NCBI GenBank assembly: GCA_016712635.1
Contig: JADJQS010000006.1
Location: 186,001-250,000, forward strand
Reading direction: 5' to 3'
Length of the DNA: 64,000 nucleotides
From: Gammaproteobacteria bacterium
GTDB taxonomy: Bacteria; Pseudomonadota; Gammaproteobacteria; SZUA-140
Position 1 is the stretch's first letter. Every line of letters starts with the position of its first letter. Position numbers and translations under genes: made by a program. Below, piece after piece: positions 35,253 through 44,600 of this stretch. Under the pieces are notes generated by a model, which did no database searches, was not told the DNA's origin, and was given only the letters and a program-made list of their open reading frames with translations.

Positions 35253-36842
35253 TTGGCCACTGCATCCCATCCGAACATCCACGCCGACCGCATCCTGATC
35301 CTCGACTTCGGCTCGCAGTACACCCAGCTCATCGCCCGCCGCGTGCGCGAGGGCAAGGTCTACTGTGAACTGCACCCCTGGGACATGGACCCGGCGGCGA
35401 TCCGTGCCTTCAATCCGAAGGGCATCATCCTGTCCGGCGGGCCGGACAGCGTGACCGCGGCGGACACCGGGCGCGCGCCGCAGATCGTGTTCGAGCTCGG
35501 CGTGCCGGTGCTCGGCATCTGCTATGGCATGCAGACCATGGCCACGCAGCTCGGCGGCAGGGTCGAGAGCGCGAAGCATCGCGAATTCGGTTTTGCCCAG
35601 GTGCGCGCGCGCGGCCATACGCAACTGCTGCGCGACATCGAGGACCACGCCACGCCCGAGGGCTACGGCATGCTCGACGTGTGGATGAGCCACGGCGACC
35701 ATGTCATCGCGCTGCCGCCCGGCTTCAAGCTGATGGCGAGCACCGATAACGCGCCCATCGCCGCCATGGCCGACGAGGCGCGCCGCTTCTACGGCGTGCA
35801 GTTCCACCCCGAGGTCACGCACACGCGCCAGGGCCAGCGCATCCTCGAGCGCTTCATGCACGAGATCTGCGGCTGCGCCGGGCTGTGGACCTCCGGCAAC
35901 ATCATCGACGACCTGATCGCGCAGGTGCGCAAACAGGTCGGCTCCGACCACGTCATGCTCGGCCTGTCCGGCGGCGTCGATTCCTCCGTCGTCGCCGCGC
36001 TGCTGCACCGCGCCATCGGCGACCAGCTCACCTGCATCTTCGTCGACAACGGCCTGCTGCGCCTGAACGAGGGCGACCAGGTCATGGCCGTGTTCGCCCA
36101 GCACATGGGCGTGAAGGTGATCCGCGTCGACGCCGAGGCGCGTTTCATGGGCGCGCTCGCCGGCGTCAGTGATCCTGAACTGAAGCGCAAGGCCATCGGC
36201 AAGACCTTCATCCAGGTGTTCGAGGACGAGGCGGGCAAGATCAAGGACGCGAAGTGGCTCGCGCAGGGCACCATCTACCCCGACGTGATCGAATCCGCCG
36301 GCGCCAGGACCGGCAAGGCCGCGGTGATCAAGTCGCACCACAACGTCGGCGGCCTGCCCGAGGACATGAAGCTCGGCCTGGTCGAGCCGCTGCGCGAACT
36401 GTTCAAGGACGAGGTGCGCCGCATCGGCGTCGAGCTCGGCCTGCCGTCCGACATGGTCTACCGCCACCCCTTCCCCGGCCCCGGCCTCGGCGTGCGCATC
36501 CTGGGTATGGTGCACAAGGAATACGCCGACATCCTGCGCCAGGCGGACGCCATCTACATCGAGGAACTGCGCAAGAGCGGCTGGTACGACAAGGTCAGCC
36601 AGGCCTTCGCCGTCTTCCTCCCCGTCAAATCCGTAGGCGTCATGGGCGACGAGCGCCGCTACGACTACGTCATCGCGCTGCGCGCCGTCGAGACCATCGA
36701 CTTCATGACCGCCCGCTGGGCGCACCTGCCGTACGAACTCCTCGAACACGTTTCCAACAGAATCATCAATGAAGTGCGCGGGATATCGCGCGTGACTTAC
36801 GATATTTCGAGCAAGCCGCCGGCTACGATTGAGTGGGAGTAG
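35253..36842 (+). CDS. guaA: GMP synthase (glutamine-hydrolysing)
   Basis: GuaA aminates XMP to GMP using ATP and glutamine. The N-terminal glutaminase has the triad Cys in LGICYGMQTM and His-Glu in QFHPEVTHT. The ATP-pyrophosphatase domain has the P-loop GLSGGVDSSVVAAL, and the C-terminal dimer domain ends TYDISSKPPATIEWE. I chose the TTG at 35253, which gives 529 aa and a start like other GuaA (E. coli 525 aa). The only in-frame ATG (35163) lies inside a REP-like element and would add 30 unrelated residues. The ribosome site is weak for both. Confidence 0.93.
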   Translation: MATASHPNIHADRILILDFGSQYTQLIARRVREGKVYCELHPWDMDPAAIRAFNPKGIILSGGPDSVTAADTGRAPQIVFELGVPVLGICYGMQTMATQLGGRVESAKHREFGFAQVRARGHTQLLRDIEDHATPEGYGMLDVWMSHGDHVIALPPGFKLMASTDNAPIAAMADEARRFYGVQFHPEVTHTRQGQRILERFMHEICGCAGLWTSGNIIDDLIAQVRKQVGSDHVMLGLSGGVDSSVVAALLHRAIGDQLTCIFVDNGLLRLNEGDQVMAVFAQHMGVKVIRVDAEARFMGALAGVSDPELKRKAIGKTFIQVFEDEAGKIKDAKWLAQGTIYPDVIESAGARTGKAAVIKSHHNVGGLPEDMKLGLVEPLRELFKDEVRRIGVELGLPSDMVYRHPFPGPGLGVRILGMVHKEYADILRQADAIYIEELRKSGWYDKVSQAFAVFLPVKSVGVMGDERRYDYVIALRAVETIDFMTARWAHLPYELLEHVSNRIINEVRGISRVTYDISSKPPATIEWE

Positions 36843-36870
36843 ATCGAGTGGCTACTAGAAGTACGCAGTT

Positions 36871-37827
36871 ATGGAAGGATTGCTGATCTCAGATAGTCTT
36901 CCCTTTGAGGTCGGCGCCTTGTATAAGCGCCGTGAAGATATTCATGGGCGATTCGGCGGCCAGACCCAAGGTGGAATATCAACACCTGCAAATAGTCCGT
37001 TTGTTATATTATTTACCGGTGAAGCAGGAAAACAGCACGGGTACCATGATCGCTGGGACGACGAGAATGTTCTCCACTATTTCGGCGAGGGACAGAAAGG
37101 TGACATGAAGGACAAGGGTGGCAATCGTGCCATCCGCGAGCACCTAAAGAACGGCAAACGCCTTTTGCTATTTCAAATGATGGGTTCCCATCGTCCTGTT
37201 CGATTTTGGGGGGAATTCAGATTCAGAAGTGCATACCATAAGCCAGGAATTCCTGATACCAGCGGTGTGCCTCGTGTAGCCATCGTATTCAAGTTAGAGC
37301 CTATCGAGCAGGACTTCAGACCATTCCAGAATGCGATCGCAGATGAGGTGCCATCAGATTCTGTAATCGAGTTGGCGGCAACATCATCATCGCAAGTAGT
37401 ATCCGTGAGATCAAAGCAGTCGCTGTTCCGAAGAAGGCTTCTAACAGTAGAAAAGCAATGCCGATTGACTGGAATTGCGGATCTTCGGTTCTTACGTGCA
37501 AGCCATATTAAGCCGTGGTCCAAATGTGCAACGGGTGGCGAACGAGTTGATGGAAACAACGGACTGTTACTGAGTCCTCATGCTGATTTCCTGTTCGATC
37601 GAGGGTGGATCTCATTTGAAGATGGCGGAGCGCTGCTACGGTCGAATCAACTTCCAGCAGGTGTGATCGATCGGATCGGCCTGAATCTGAAGGTGGGCCG
37701 CAATTGCGGATTGTTCGACGAAAAGCAGAAAGCTTACCTTGAGTATCATCGGAACGCTGTGTTCGACAAAGCATTGGGTCGTGCTTCGGATCCGCTGCTG
37801 GATCTCCTGTCGGCTATATCGCCGTAG
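36871..37827 (+). CDS. Probable modification-dependent HNH restriction endonuclease (SRA-like plus HNH)
   Basis: A 318-aa protein with two domains. The N-terminal half (about 20-150) contains GGQTQGGISTPANSPFVILF and FGEGQKGDMKDKGGNRAIRE. This pattern resembles the SRA-like base-flipping domain of ScoMcrA-type type IV restriction enzymes, which read modified bases. The C-terminal half is an HNH_2-type nuclease: CRLTGI, LRASHIKPWSK, and NGLLLSPHADFLFDRGWISF. The DNA is visibly AT-richer and uses different codons from the genes around it, so it was probably acquired. No methyltransferase is adjacent, which fits a stand-alone modification-dependent enzyme. The domain reading is by eye. Confidence 0.75.
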   Translation: MEGLLISDSLPFEVGALYKRREDIHGRFGGQTQGGISTPANSPFVILFTGEAGKQHGYHDRWDDENVLHYFGEGQKGDMKDKGGNRAIREHLKNGKRLLLFQMMGSHRPVRFWGEFRFRSAYHKPGIPDTSGVPRVAIVFKLEPIEQDFRPFQNAIADEVPSDSVIELAATSSSQVVSVRSKQSLFRRRLLTVEKQCRLTGIADLRFLRASHIKPWSKCATGGERVDGNNGLLLSPHADFLFDRGWISFEDGGALLRSNQLPAGVIDRIGLNLKVGRNCGLFDEKQKAYLEYHRNAVFDKALGRASDPLLDLLSAISP

Positions 37828-37910
37828 GTACTGCACATTCCATTTGACTCGGGTAGGTGCCAGGATCGTTCGTGGTCTCGACTGTAATACTGACTATTCA
37901 GGAGCAATCA

Positions 37911-38120
37911 ATGACCGACCGATACGAGCGACTGGTAGCACACATCAGTCATGAGATGGCGAACGACGACGAGGATCAGTCCCAGATGCTGGCAGATGTT
38001 TATCTATCAGCAGATGACGCGGGCAAGGACGTTTTGGATCGGGCGTTCATCTGTTTGTGCGGATGGCAGTTGCAGACACTAATGAAGCAGGTAGACAAGG
38101 GTGACTCATCCAACATGTGA
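37911..38120 (+). CDS. Small acidic protein of unknown function
   Basis: A 69-residue frame, starting MTDRYERLVAHIS, acidic in the middle (ANDDEDQSQ) and predicted largely helical. It lies 83 bases after the HNH endonuclease on the same strand and shares its AT-richer composition, so it probably arrived with it. No family is recognised. It could be a small partner or an independent cargo gene. Confidence 0.5.
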   Translation: MTDRYERLVAHISHEMANDDEDQSQMLADVYLSADDAGKDVLDRAFICLCGWQLQTLMKQVDKGDSSNM

Positions 38121-38200
38121 GAATTGAGATTAACGCGGACAGACCGCGGATTTTAGTGCGATACGGCTTTGATGGTTTCCGCAGCGCGACAGGCAGCCAA

Positions 38201-39580
38201 TCAGCATTCAGTAAGGCTTACAGCCAGCCCGCCCAGCGCCGTTTCCTTGTATTTATGTGACATCTCCATTCCGGTACGCTTCATCGCCTCGATGCAGTTG
38301 TCCAGCGGGATGAAGTGTTCGCCGCTGCCGCGCAGGGCGAGCGAGGCGGCCGTGTACGCCTTGATCGCGCCGAAGCCGTTGCGTTCGATGCACGGCACCT
38401 GGACCAGGCCCTTGACGGGGTCGCAGGTCATGCCGAGGTGATGTTCGAGCGCGATCTCGGCGGCGTTTTCCACCTGGCGGGGCGTGCCGCCGCGCACCGC
38501 GCACAGGCCGGCCGCGGCCATTGCCGCCGCGGCGCCGACCTCGCCCTGACAACCCACCTCGGCGCCCGAGATGGAGCTGCGGTGCTTGATCAACCCGCCG
38601 ATCGCGCTCGCGGTCAGCAGAAAGTCCCGCATCTGTTCCTGCGTGCCCTGTTCATGAGTGATGAAATAATAGAGCACGGCCGGGATGACGCCGGCCGCGC
38701 CGTTGGTCGGCGCGGTTACCACCATATGGCCGGCGGCGTTCTCTTCGTTGACGGCCATGGCGTAGGCGCACAGCCAGTCGTTGATGGTCGCGCCGGCCGG
38801 ATGGGCCTTGATGCCCTGATACAGGTTTCTGGCGCGCCGCGGGATGTCCAGCCCGCCCGGCAAGGTGCCTTCGGTCTGCAAGCCTCGTTCTATGCAGGTC
38901 TGCATGGCCTGCCAGATAGTGTCCATGCCTGTATCGAGGGCGGCAGCCGGCCGGTGTTCGAGTTCGTTGACCCGCTTCATCTGCGCCACGGACAGGCCGT
39001 CCTCCTGCGCCATTCGCAACATGGCGGCCGCCGAATCGAATGGATAGCGGCATGAGGCGGCCGATTCCATTTTGAGCGGGGCCTGCAACTGGCTGATCTC
39101 CGCCAGCGTATTGATGAAGCCTCCGCCGATGGAAAAATACGTCTCCGAATAGAATTCCGTGCCCTCGGATCCGATCAGCGCGAACACCATCCCGTTCGGG
39201 TGCTGGGGCAGGGGTTCGCCTTTGTCGAACACGATATGCGTGTCGGGGTCGAAGGCGATGGCGGGCTTTCCCCCGAGGCTGATACGGCCGCGCTCCCGGA
39301 TCTGTGTCATCAGGCCGTCGATGTCGGCATCGACCAGATCGGCGGGCAGGTGGCCGTGCAGCCCGAGGGCGACGGCGCGGTCAGTGGAGTGTCCCTTGCC
39401 GGTGAAGGCCAGCGATCCCTTCAGCGTGCAGCGGATGCATGCGCCCTTCAGGCTGGCGTCAGCAAAGTATTTATCCCGCAGGTGTCCGATAAAGGCATGT
39501 GCGGCAATCATCGGGCCGAGCGTATGCGAACTCGACGGGCCGATACCTATCTTGAACAGATCCAGCACGCTTATGAACAT
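38201..39580 (-). CDS. sdaA: L-serine ammonia-lyase (Fe-S, single chain)
   Basis: This deaminates L-serine to pyruvate and ammonia with an oxygen-sensitive [4Fe-4S] cluster. The 459-aa protein has the N-terminal beta domain (MFISVLDLFKIGIGPSSSHT, LGPMIAAHAF) and the C-terminal alpha domain (VVTAPTNGAAGVIPAVLYYF, GAEVGCQGEVGAAAAMAAAG, LGMTCDPVKGLVQVPCIERN). The Cys in CQGEV, TCDP and PCIERN match the cluster ligands. The start MFISVLD is the usual one; seven upstream codons in frame are unlikely. It consumes serine, the substrate of CysE, and sits alone between accessory genes. Confidence 0.95.
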   Translation of the reverse strand: MFISVLDLFKIGIGPSSSHTLGPMIAAHAFIGHLRDKYFADASLKGACIRCTLKGSLAFTGKGHSTDRAVALGLHGHLPADLVDADIDGLMTQIRERGRISLGGKPAIAFDPDTHIVFDKGEPLPQHPNGMVFALIGSEGTEFYSETYFSIGGGFINTLAEISQLQAPLKMESAASCRYPFDSAAAMLRMAQEDGLSVAQMKRVNELEHRPAAALDTGMDTIWQAMQTCIERGLQTEGTLPGGLDIPRRARNLYQGIKAHPAGATINDWLCAYAMAVNEENAAGHMVVTAPTNGAAGVIPAVLYYFITHEQGTQEQMRDFLLTASAIGGLIKHRSSISGAEVGCQGEVGAAAAMAAAGLCAVRGGTPRQVENAAEIALEHHLGMTCDPVKGLVQVPCIERNGFGAIKAYTAASLALRGSGEHFIPLDNCIEAMKRTGMEMSHKYKETALGGLAVSLTEC

Positions 39581-39713
39581 GGCGGCTCCACGGTCATCCA
39601 TTCGACGGCATTCCGAGGCCGGGTAACAGACAGTTGGCCCACGCCTTGTCAGGTCATATTGCCATCCTTTGGTGATAATCTAACGCCGTTCTGCCCTTCG
39701 ACGGAAGAAGAAA

Positions 39714-39848
39714 ATGAATACCGCTCCGCCCGATGCCGACACCTTGCATCATCATGCCCGCACCATGGGCGGCCGCGACCCGCACGAGGCGCACCGCGCC
39801 GCAACCCCGCTCGAACTGCTGTCCGGAAATCCAGGGCTGGATATTTAA
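39714..39848 (+). pseudogene. Fragment of an LtrA-like (low temperature requirement) membrane protein gene, copy 1
   Basis: An ATG opens a 44-codon frame reading MNTAPPDADTLHHHARTMGG and then RAATPLELL, before it runs into unrelated sequence and a stop. The ATPLELL segment, and the match in order and spacing to the second copy at 41157, correspond to the start of LtrA-type proteins (normally about 350-400 aa). Everything after the first 35 codons is missing, so this is a 5' remnant. The following 39849-40044 shows nothing I recognise. Confidence 0.55.
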
Positions 39849-40044
39849 TCAGAAAATACTGAGGTTACCCATCAGGCCGGGTCTGTACGGAAACCGCATA
39901 ACTGGACCGACCCAATAATCAGGTCCAATAATCCGGAGCCAATATTACGAGGGCGTATGATGAAGGCTCCTTGGGCGCGGAAATATAGAAGTAAGATATC
40001 GAATTGCTCGATACTGGTGCGCAGCGCTATTTCAATGCATTCAC

Positions 40045-40284
40045 CTATATGGCAGGCGGCGTTGTTGTCCACTCCCGCATTGCCTGGTCGCCGGGGCGAT
40101 TTACTTTAACCTTTCCACCCTCGGTCGTGGTTACCCAGCTTGCCGGAATGTAATGATGCTGGCCGGCTTTGTCTTTCTTCAACTTGATGCTATTCCGTCC
40201 TTCCATATGATCGACAGTGCCAAACTGGCCGTCATCAGAACAGACAACAGGCATATCAGGCTTGATCTGGGCTATATTTATCAT
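40045..40284 (-). CDS. DUF2171 domain protein
   Basis: A 79-aa protein starting MINIAQIKPDMPVVCSDDGQ, with GTVDHMEGRNSIKLKKDK and YIPASWVTT. This is the DUF2171 pattern, a small PRC-barrel-like beta fold of unknown role often found in stress-related proteins. The start follows a GGAGAG ribosome site; 13 upstream codons in frame are not used. It is downstream of the outer-membrane barrel gene on the same strand, 71 bases away. Both are AT-richer than the core genes. Confidence 0.75.
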   Translation of the reverse strand: MINIAQIKPDMPVVCSDDGQFGTVDHMEGRNSIKLKKDKAGQHHYIPASWVTTTEGGKVKVNRPGDQAMREWTTTPPAI

Positions 40285-40355
40285 GTTTCTCTCCTTGTTA
40301 AGATTGAGTGGTTTCTCGATCAATAGGCATCATCGATATTACTGTCTGTCTCCAT

Positions 40356-40937
40356 TCAGAAGCGATATACCCCGCCTGCATACCACGCATGAACATTGTC
40401 CTTCGTGCCGTCAACGCCGGTAATATCCGCATAAAGCTGGTATTCCGCGCGCAGCATCCAGTTGCTCGAAAGATCGAATTTCACGCCGACGCCATAATAT
40501 GGCTCCGTGCCGTTATCGTCATCGACTGGAACTCCCTGCACAGTACCGCTGTTGTCGACGTCGTATCGAGCGAGGCCCAGCCGCCCAAAGATTCCGAAGC
40601 CATCGGTGGACGGCCATGTTCCTAGTACGCTCAATGTCCACGCGCTGGAATCCTGTTTGGCATTAACATTGTTGTCGCTGGAGTCGAACAATGTTCCGAA
40701 ACTGGTGTAGCCCAATTCAGCACCCAGGCCGCTGTTAAACTGGTAGCCAAGCTCACCGCGAACGCTGGTATCAGCGCTATCGCAGTTTGCAATATTGCTG
40801 CAATACTTGCGCGCCTCAGCATTGCCAGCGTCCAATCCAATATAGACACCATTGTCGACCGCATGGGCGGCGCTTGTGCACATCGCTCCGATAAGCGCTA
40901 TGGATAATGCGGAGAATTTCATTCTGTTCATTAACAT
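40356..40937 (-). CDS. Small outer-membrane beta-barrel protein
   Basis: A 193-aa exported protein with signal peptide (ALSIALIGAMCTSAAHA). The mature part alternates hydrophobic and polar residues in about eight amphipathic strands (GVYIGLDAGNA, GELGYQF, GAELGYTSFG, FGIFGRLGLARYDV, YYGVGVKFDLS, WMLRAEYQLYA). It ends with the outer-membrane signature WYAGGVYRF (terminal Phe). This is the OmpA/OmpX-like eight-strand porin-fold family (outer membrane protein beta-barrel domain). Two Cys near the start (YCSNIANCDS) may form a loop disulfide. Ligand or function is unknown. Confidence 0.8.
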   Translation of the reverse strand: MLMNRMKFSALSIALIGAMCTSAAHAVDNGVYIGLDAGNAEARKYCSNIANCDSADTSVRGELGYQFNSGLGAELGYTSFGTLFDSSDNNVNAKQDSSAWTLSVLGTWPSTDGFGIFGRLGLARYDVDNSGTVQGVPVDDDNGTEPYYGVGVKFDLSSNWMLRAEYQLYADITGVDGTKDNVHAWYAGGVYRF

Positions 40938-41156
40938 GGCGATTCCTTTCAATATAAATAGAAGAAGTACAAACGGGAAAATGGCTTACCGGGGATCGAA
41001 AGTAGACTTATTGGAAGATATCGTCTGTGCGCTATGCAACACAGGAAATTAACACGTATGAAGTGTGTTCAGGCGAACTGGCGGCGCAGGTTGTTGAATA
41101 ATAACGCCTGGTGATCAGGATAATTCCAGTCTGGTCCTGCGACGGATGAATAATAA

Positions 41157-41567
41157 ATGAATACCGCTCTGCCCGACGCCGGCAAATTACATGACCACGC
41201 CCGCGCCATAGGCTGTCGCGACCGGCTACAAGCGAACCGCGACCCCGCTCGATCTGCTGTTTGACCTGACCTTCTCGGCAGCCTTCGAGCTGGACGCGTC
41301 GCAGTTCTCCCGCTGACCGGTGGAGGGGCGTTGCGGTGCTGCGTTGTCCGGCTTCGGGTTCGCGAGCTTCGCGATCTGCCGGGTGTGGATCAATTTTTTA
41401 TGGTTCGCCTCCGCCTGCGATACCGACGCGCGGCCGCGGCTTCCGGCGTCGACATGGCGGTGTGCCTCGTCATCCTGATGCTCGCGCCGGTCGTCACGGT
41501 CGTCGGCTATGAGATGCTGGTTATCGCCAGCAGGCGTAGGCTGTGGCGATACAGGACGGCAGGGTAG
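41157..41567 (+). pseudogene. Decayed LtrA-like gene, copy 2
   Basis: The start MNTALPDAGKLHDHARAIG matches copy 1 at 39714. After a frame change the sequence reads RTATPLDLLFDLTFSAAFEL, a typical LtrA N-terminus, then a stop. In another frame GFGFASFAICRVWINFLWFAS continues the LtrA pattern. Then, after a large deletion, a C-terminal helix VCLVILMLAPVVTVVGYEML ends the remnant near 41567. Several frameshifts and loss of most of the transmembrane region make this a pseudogene. A frame beginning at 41331 is part of it, not a separate gene. Confidence 0.65.
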
Positions 41568-41608
41568 GGGAGTAGGTCGCCGTGCGCGACTTACAGGGCG
41601 CGGCGAGA

Positions 41609-41634
41609 GGGGACAGATTTCAAAATCTGTCCCC
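41609..41634. repeat. GGGGACAGATTT palindrome, single copy
   Basis: Complete copy with arms GGGGACAGATTT and AAATCTGTCCCC and a CA centre. It lies 48 bases from the 3' end of the OmpA-fusion gene. Confidence 0.85.
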
Positions 41635-41682
41635 GTATAGAGAAATCAGCGATATCGTCAGACCGTGGTCTGCCCCCGATTT

Positions 41683-44600
41683 TTATTGAACATCCGTCCG
41701 TACGAACAGTACACGGCGGTTTTCGGCACGACCTTCGGCGGTCTTGTTGTTTCCCACCGGTTGCGTCTCGCCGTAACCGTTCACCTGCAGGCGTGCCGCG
41801 TCGATGCCCTTGCCGACGATATAGGCCCGGACTGACTCCGCGCGTTTCTTCGAGAGGGTCAGGTTGTAACGGGCCGGGCCGGCGTTGTCGGTGTGGCCCT
41901 GGATTTCACCGGCCGCCTGCGGCACCGCCTGCAGAAAGGCCGCGAGGCGATCGAGGTCGGCATGTGATTCGGGCTTGAGCCGGCTGGAATCGTTTTCGAA
42001 GTACACCTGCAGGCGCACGTTCAGGCTGCAGCCTGATCCATCCACCGCGTCACCGGCGGGGGTGGTCGGGCACAGGTCGTCCGCATCCGGTACGCCGTCG
42101 TGGTCGCCGTCTGCCGGCAGGGCAGGGGCTACTTCCTGCGGAACGGGTTCGGGTTCCGGCGCGGGCTCCGGTTCCACCGGCACGGGGGCCGGCTCCGGTT
42201 CGGGTTCAGTGACTACGGCCGACTGCCGGTTGCCGCCGAAGGTCTTGCGCAGGCCGACGGTCAGCATCAGTTCATCCTGGTCGTAGCTTGACAGTTCCAG
42301 TTGTGCGCGCCAGGACTCGGCGAACTGCCAGACACCGGCCGCTCCCATATAGATGCTGAGCGAATGGACCTTGTCGTAGTTGATGGTCGGACTGTTGGTG
42401 CTGTTGCGGGTCACCACGAGGCCGCTCTTCAGCACCGGATACAGGGTGCGGGCGCGGCCGCCCGTGAGCGGCGTCCATTCGGTGCCCGCGCCGTACAGGT
42501 CGTATTCCACCTCGCCGAGGTGTCCCACGACGGGATTGTCGGAGCTGATACCGGCCTCGCCGGCATGGATGTAGAAACCTTCGAGGGAGAAATCCCGCCA
42601 GGTCTGGTTACCCGCCAGCAGGCGATAACCGTGGCTGGTGGTGTCATCCACGCGATAGCCGCCGTTGATGTCGCGCGGTTCCAGCCAGGACCGGCCCAGG
42701 TCGCCGCCGAGATACCATTCGCCTTTGTGATCGTCGGCGATCTCCGCTTGCGCAGCCGGCGTGTTCAGGCCCGCCAGGACCATCACCGCGAGCACGACCG
42801 GGACGCCGGACCGTACCAGCGCCCGGCGCCGCCACAGCAGCGGGGCCAGCAGTAACAGCATCCAGCCGTCAAACGCACCGATGCCGCGCCGCGCCGTCTC
42901 CAGCCTGCCCGGCGGGTCGCGATAGTCCGCTATCCCGTCGCCGTCGGAATCGGAAACGCCCTCGCGGTTGTCTGCTATACCGTCGTCGTCGCTGTCGACA
43001 TCGACATAGTCGGGCCGGCCATCGTCATCACTGTCCACCGGGTTCTGCGGTACGCTGCCGGTGATGTCGCCATCGACGCTGTCCATCAGTCCGTCGTTGT
43101 CGGAATCGACGGCGGCGTCGACGCGCCCGTCGCTGTCGGCATCGACGCCGTTCGATTCGATAATGTCGTTCAGGCCGTCGCCGTCGCTGTCCAGGTCGAC
43201 ATAGTCGGCCTGGCCGTCGTTGTCGGTGTCCGGCAGCGGCAGGGACGAGCCGCCGAGCGCGACTTCGACGCTGTCGGCCAGCCCGTTGGCGTTGGTGTCG
43301 GTGATGTCGTCGATGACGCCGTCGCGGTCCGCATCGACGCCGCCGGCCTCGATGGTGTCGGTCAGGCCGTCGTTGTCGCTGTCGCGATCCAGGTAGTTGG
43401 GCAGGCCGTCGCCGTCCACGTCGTCCGTGCCGTCCTGGTCATTCGGTATGCCGTCGTTGTCCGCGTCCAGGTCCGCGACATCCGGGATGCCGTCCCCGTC
43501 GCTGTCGAGGTGGGTGCCGAACAGCGCGGGCGCCGCGTCGACGACGTCGGCAATGCCGTCGCCGTCGGTATCCGTCGCGGCATCGACGCGCCCGTCGTTA
43601 TTCGCGTCGGCGGCCGCATTGTCCGTGCCCGCGATGTCGAACGCAGCGTCATTGTCGGCGTCGAGGTCGCGGTAATCCTCCGTGTTGTCACTGTCGGTGT
43701 CGCGCGGGGCGCCGGTGCGGGTGCCGCCCGCATCCATCAGTCCGTCCAGGTCCGCGTCAGGCAAGCCGGCCTCGTTCACGTCGGGGATGCCGTCGTTGTC
43801 GGTATCCAGGTCGCGGAAGTCGGGCACGCCGTCGCCGTCCGTATCGGGCAGGGTGTAGGCATCGTCTATCAGGTCGCCATCGAGGTCCGCGCCGAGGGTG
43901 AGGTCGGTATCCAGCGCATCGTCGATGCCGTCCCCGTCGCTGTCGAGCCCGGACAGGTCGGTCTCGGCGGTATCGAGGATGCCGTCGCTGTCGCTGTCGA
44001 CGCTGAGGAAGTCCGCCACGCCGTCCAGATCGATGTCGTACGAGCCAAGGCCGTCCGCCACGCCATCGAGATTGACGTCGACGCCGCCCTGATTGGTGAC
44101 ATCGAAGACATCGTCAATGCCATCGCTGTCGCTGTCCAGCCCGAGGCCGCCGCCTTCGAGGCGATCCGGCACGCCGTCGTTGTCGCTGTCGCGGTCCAGG
44201 TAGTCCGGCCGGCCGTCATTGTCCGTATCGGCGGGCGACGACGGCACGGGGCCGGCCTCGAGGGCATCCGGGAGGGTGTCGTTGTCGCTGTCGCGGTCCT
44301 GGTAGTCCGGGATGCCGTCGCCGTCCGTATCGACCGGGTTCACATCGGGTCCGCGCTCCACGGCGTCGGGGATGCCGTCGTTATCGCTGTCGGTATCCGC
44401 CGCGTCGGCGCTGCCGTCGCCGTCGGTGTCCGTCACGTCCGACTCCAGCGCGTCGATGATGCCGTCGCCGTCAGTATCCACGGGATTGTTGGCATCGGCG
44501 CCCACCTCGACGCCATCGGTGATGCCGTCGCCGTCGGTATCGCTGTCCATCGGGTCAGTGCCCAGCGCGGTCTCCCCGGCATAGGTCAGGCCGTCATCGT

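Noticed and set aside
41331..41567. A separate 78-aa membrane protein gene
   Set aside because: It fits as the middle and end of the decayed LtrA-like copy and has no ribosome site.
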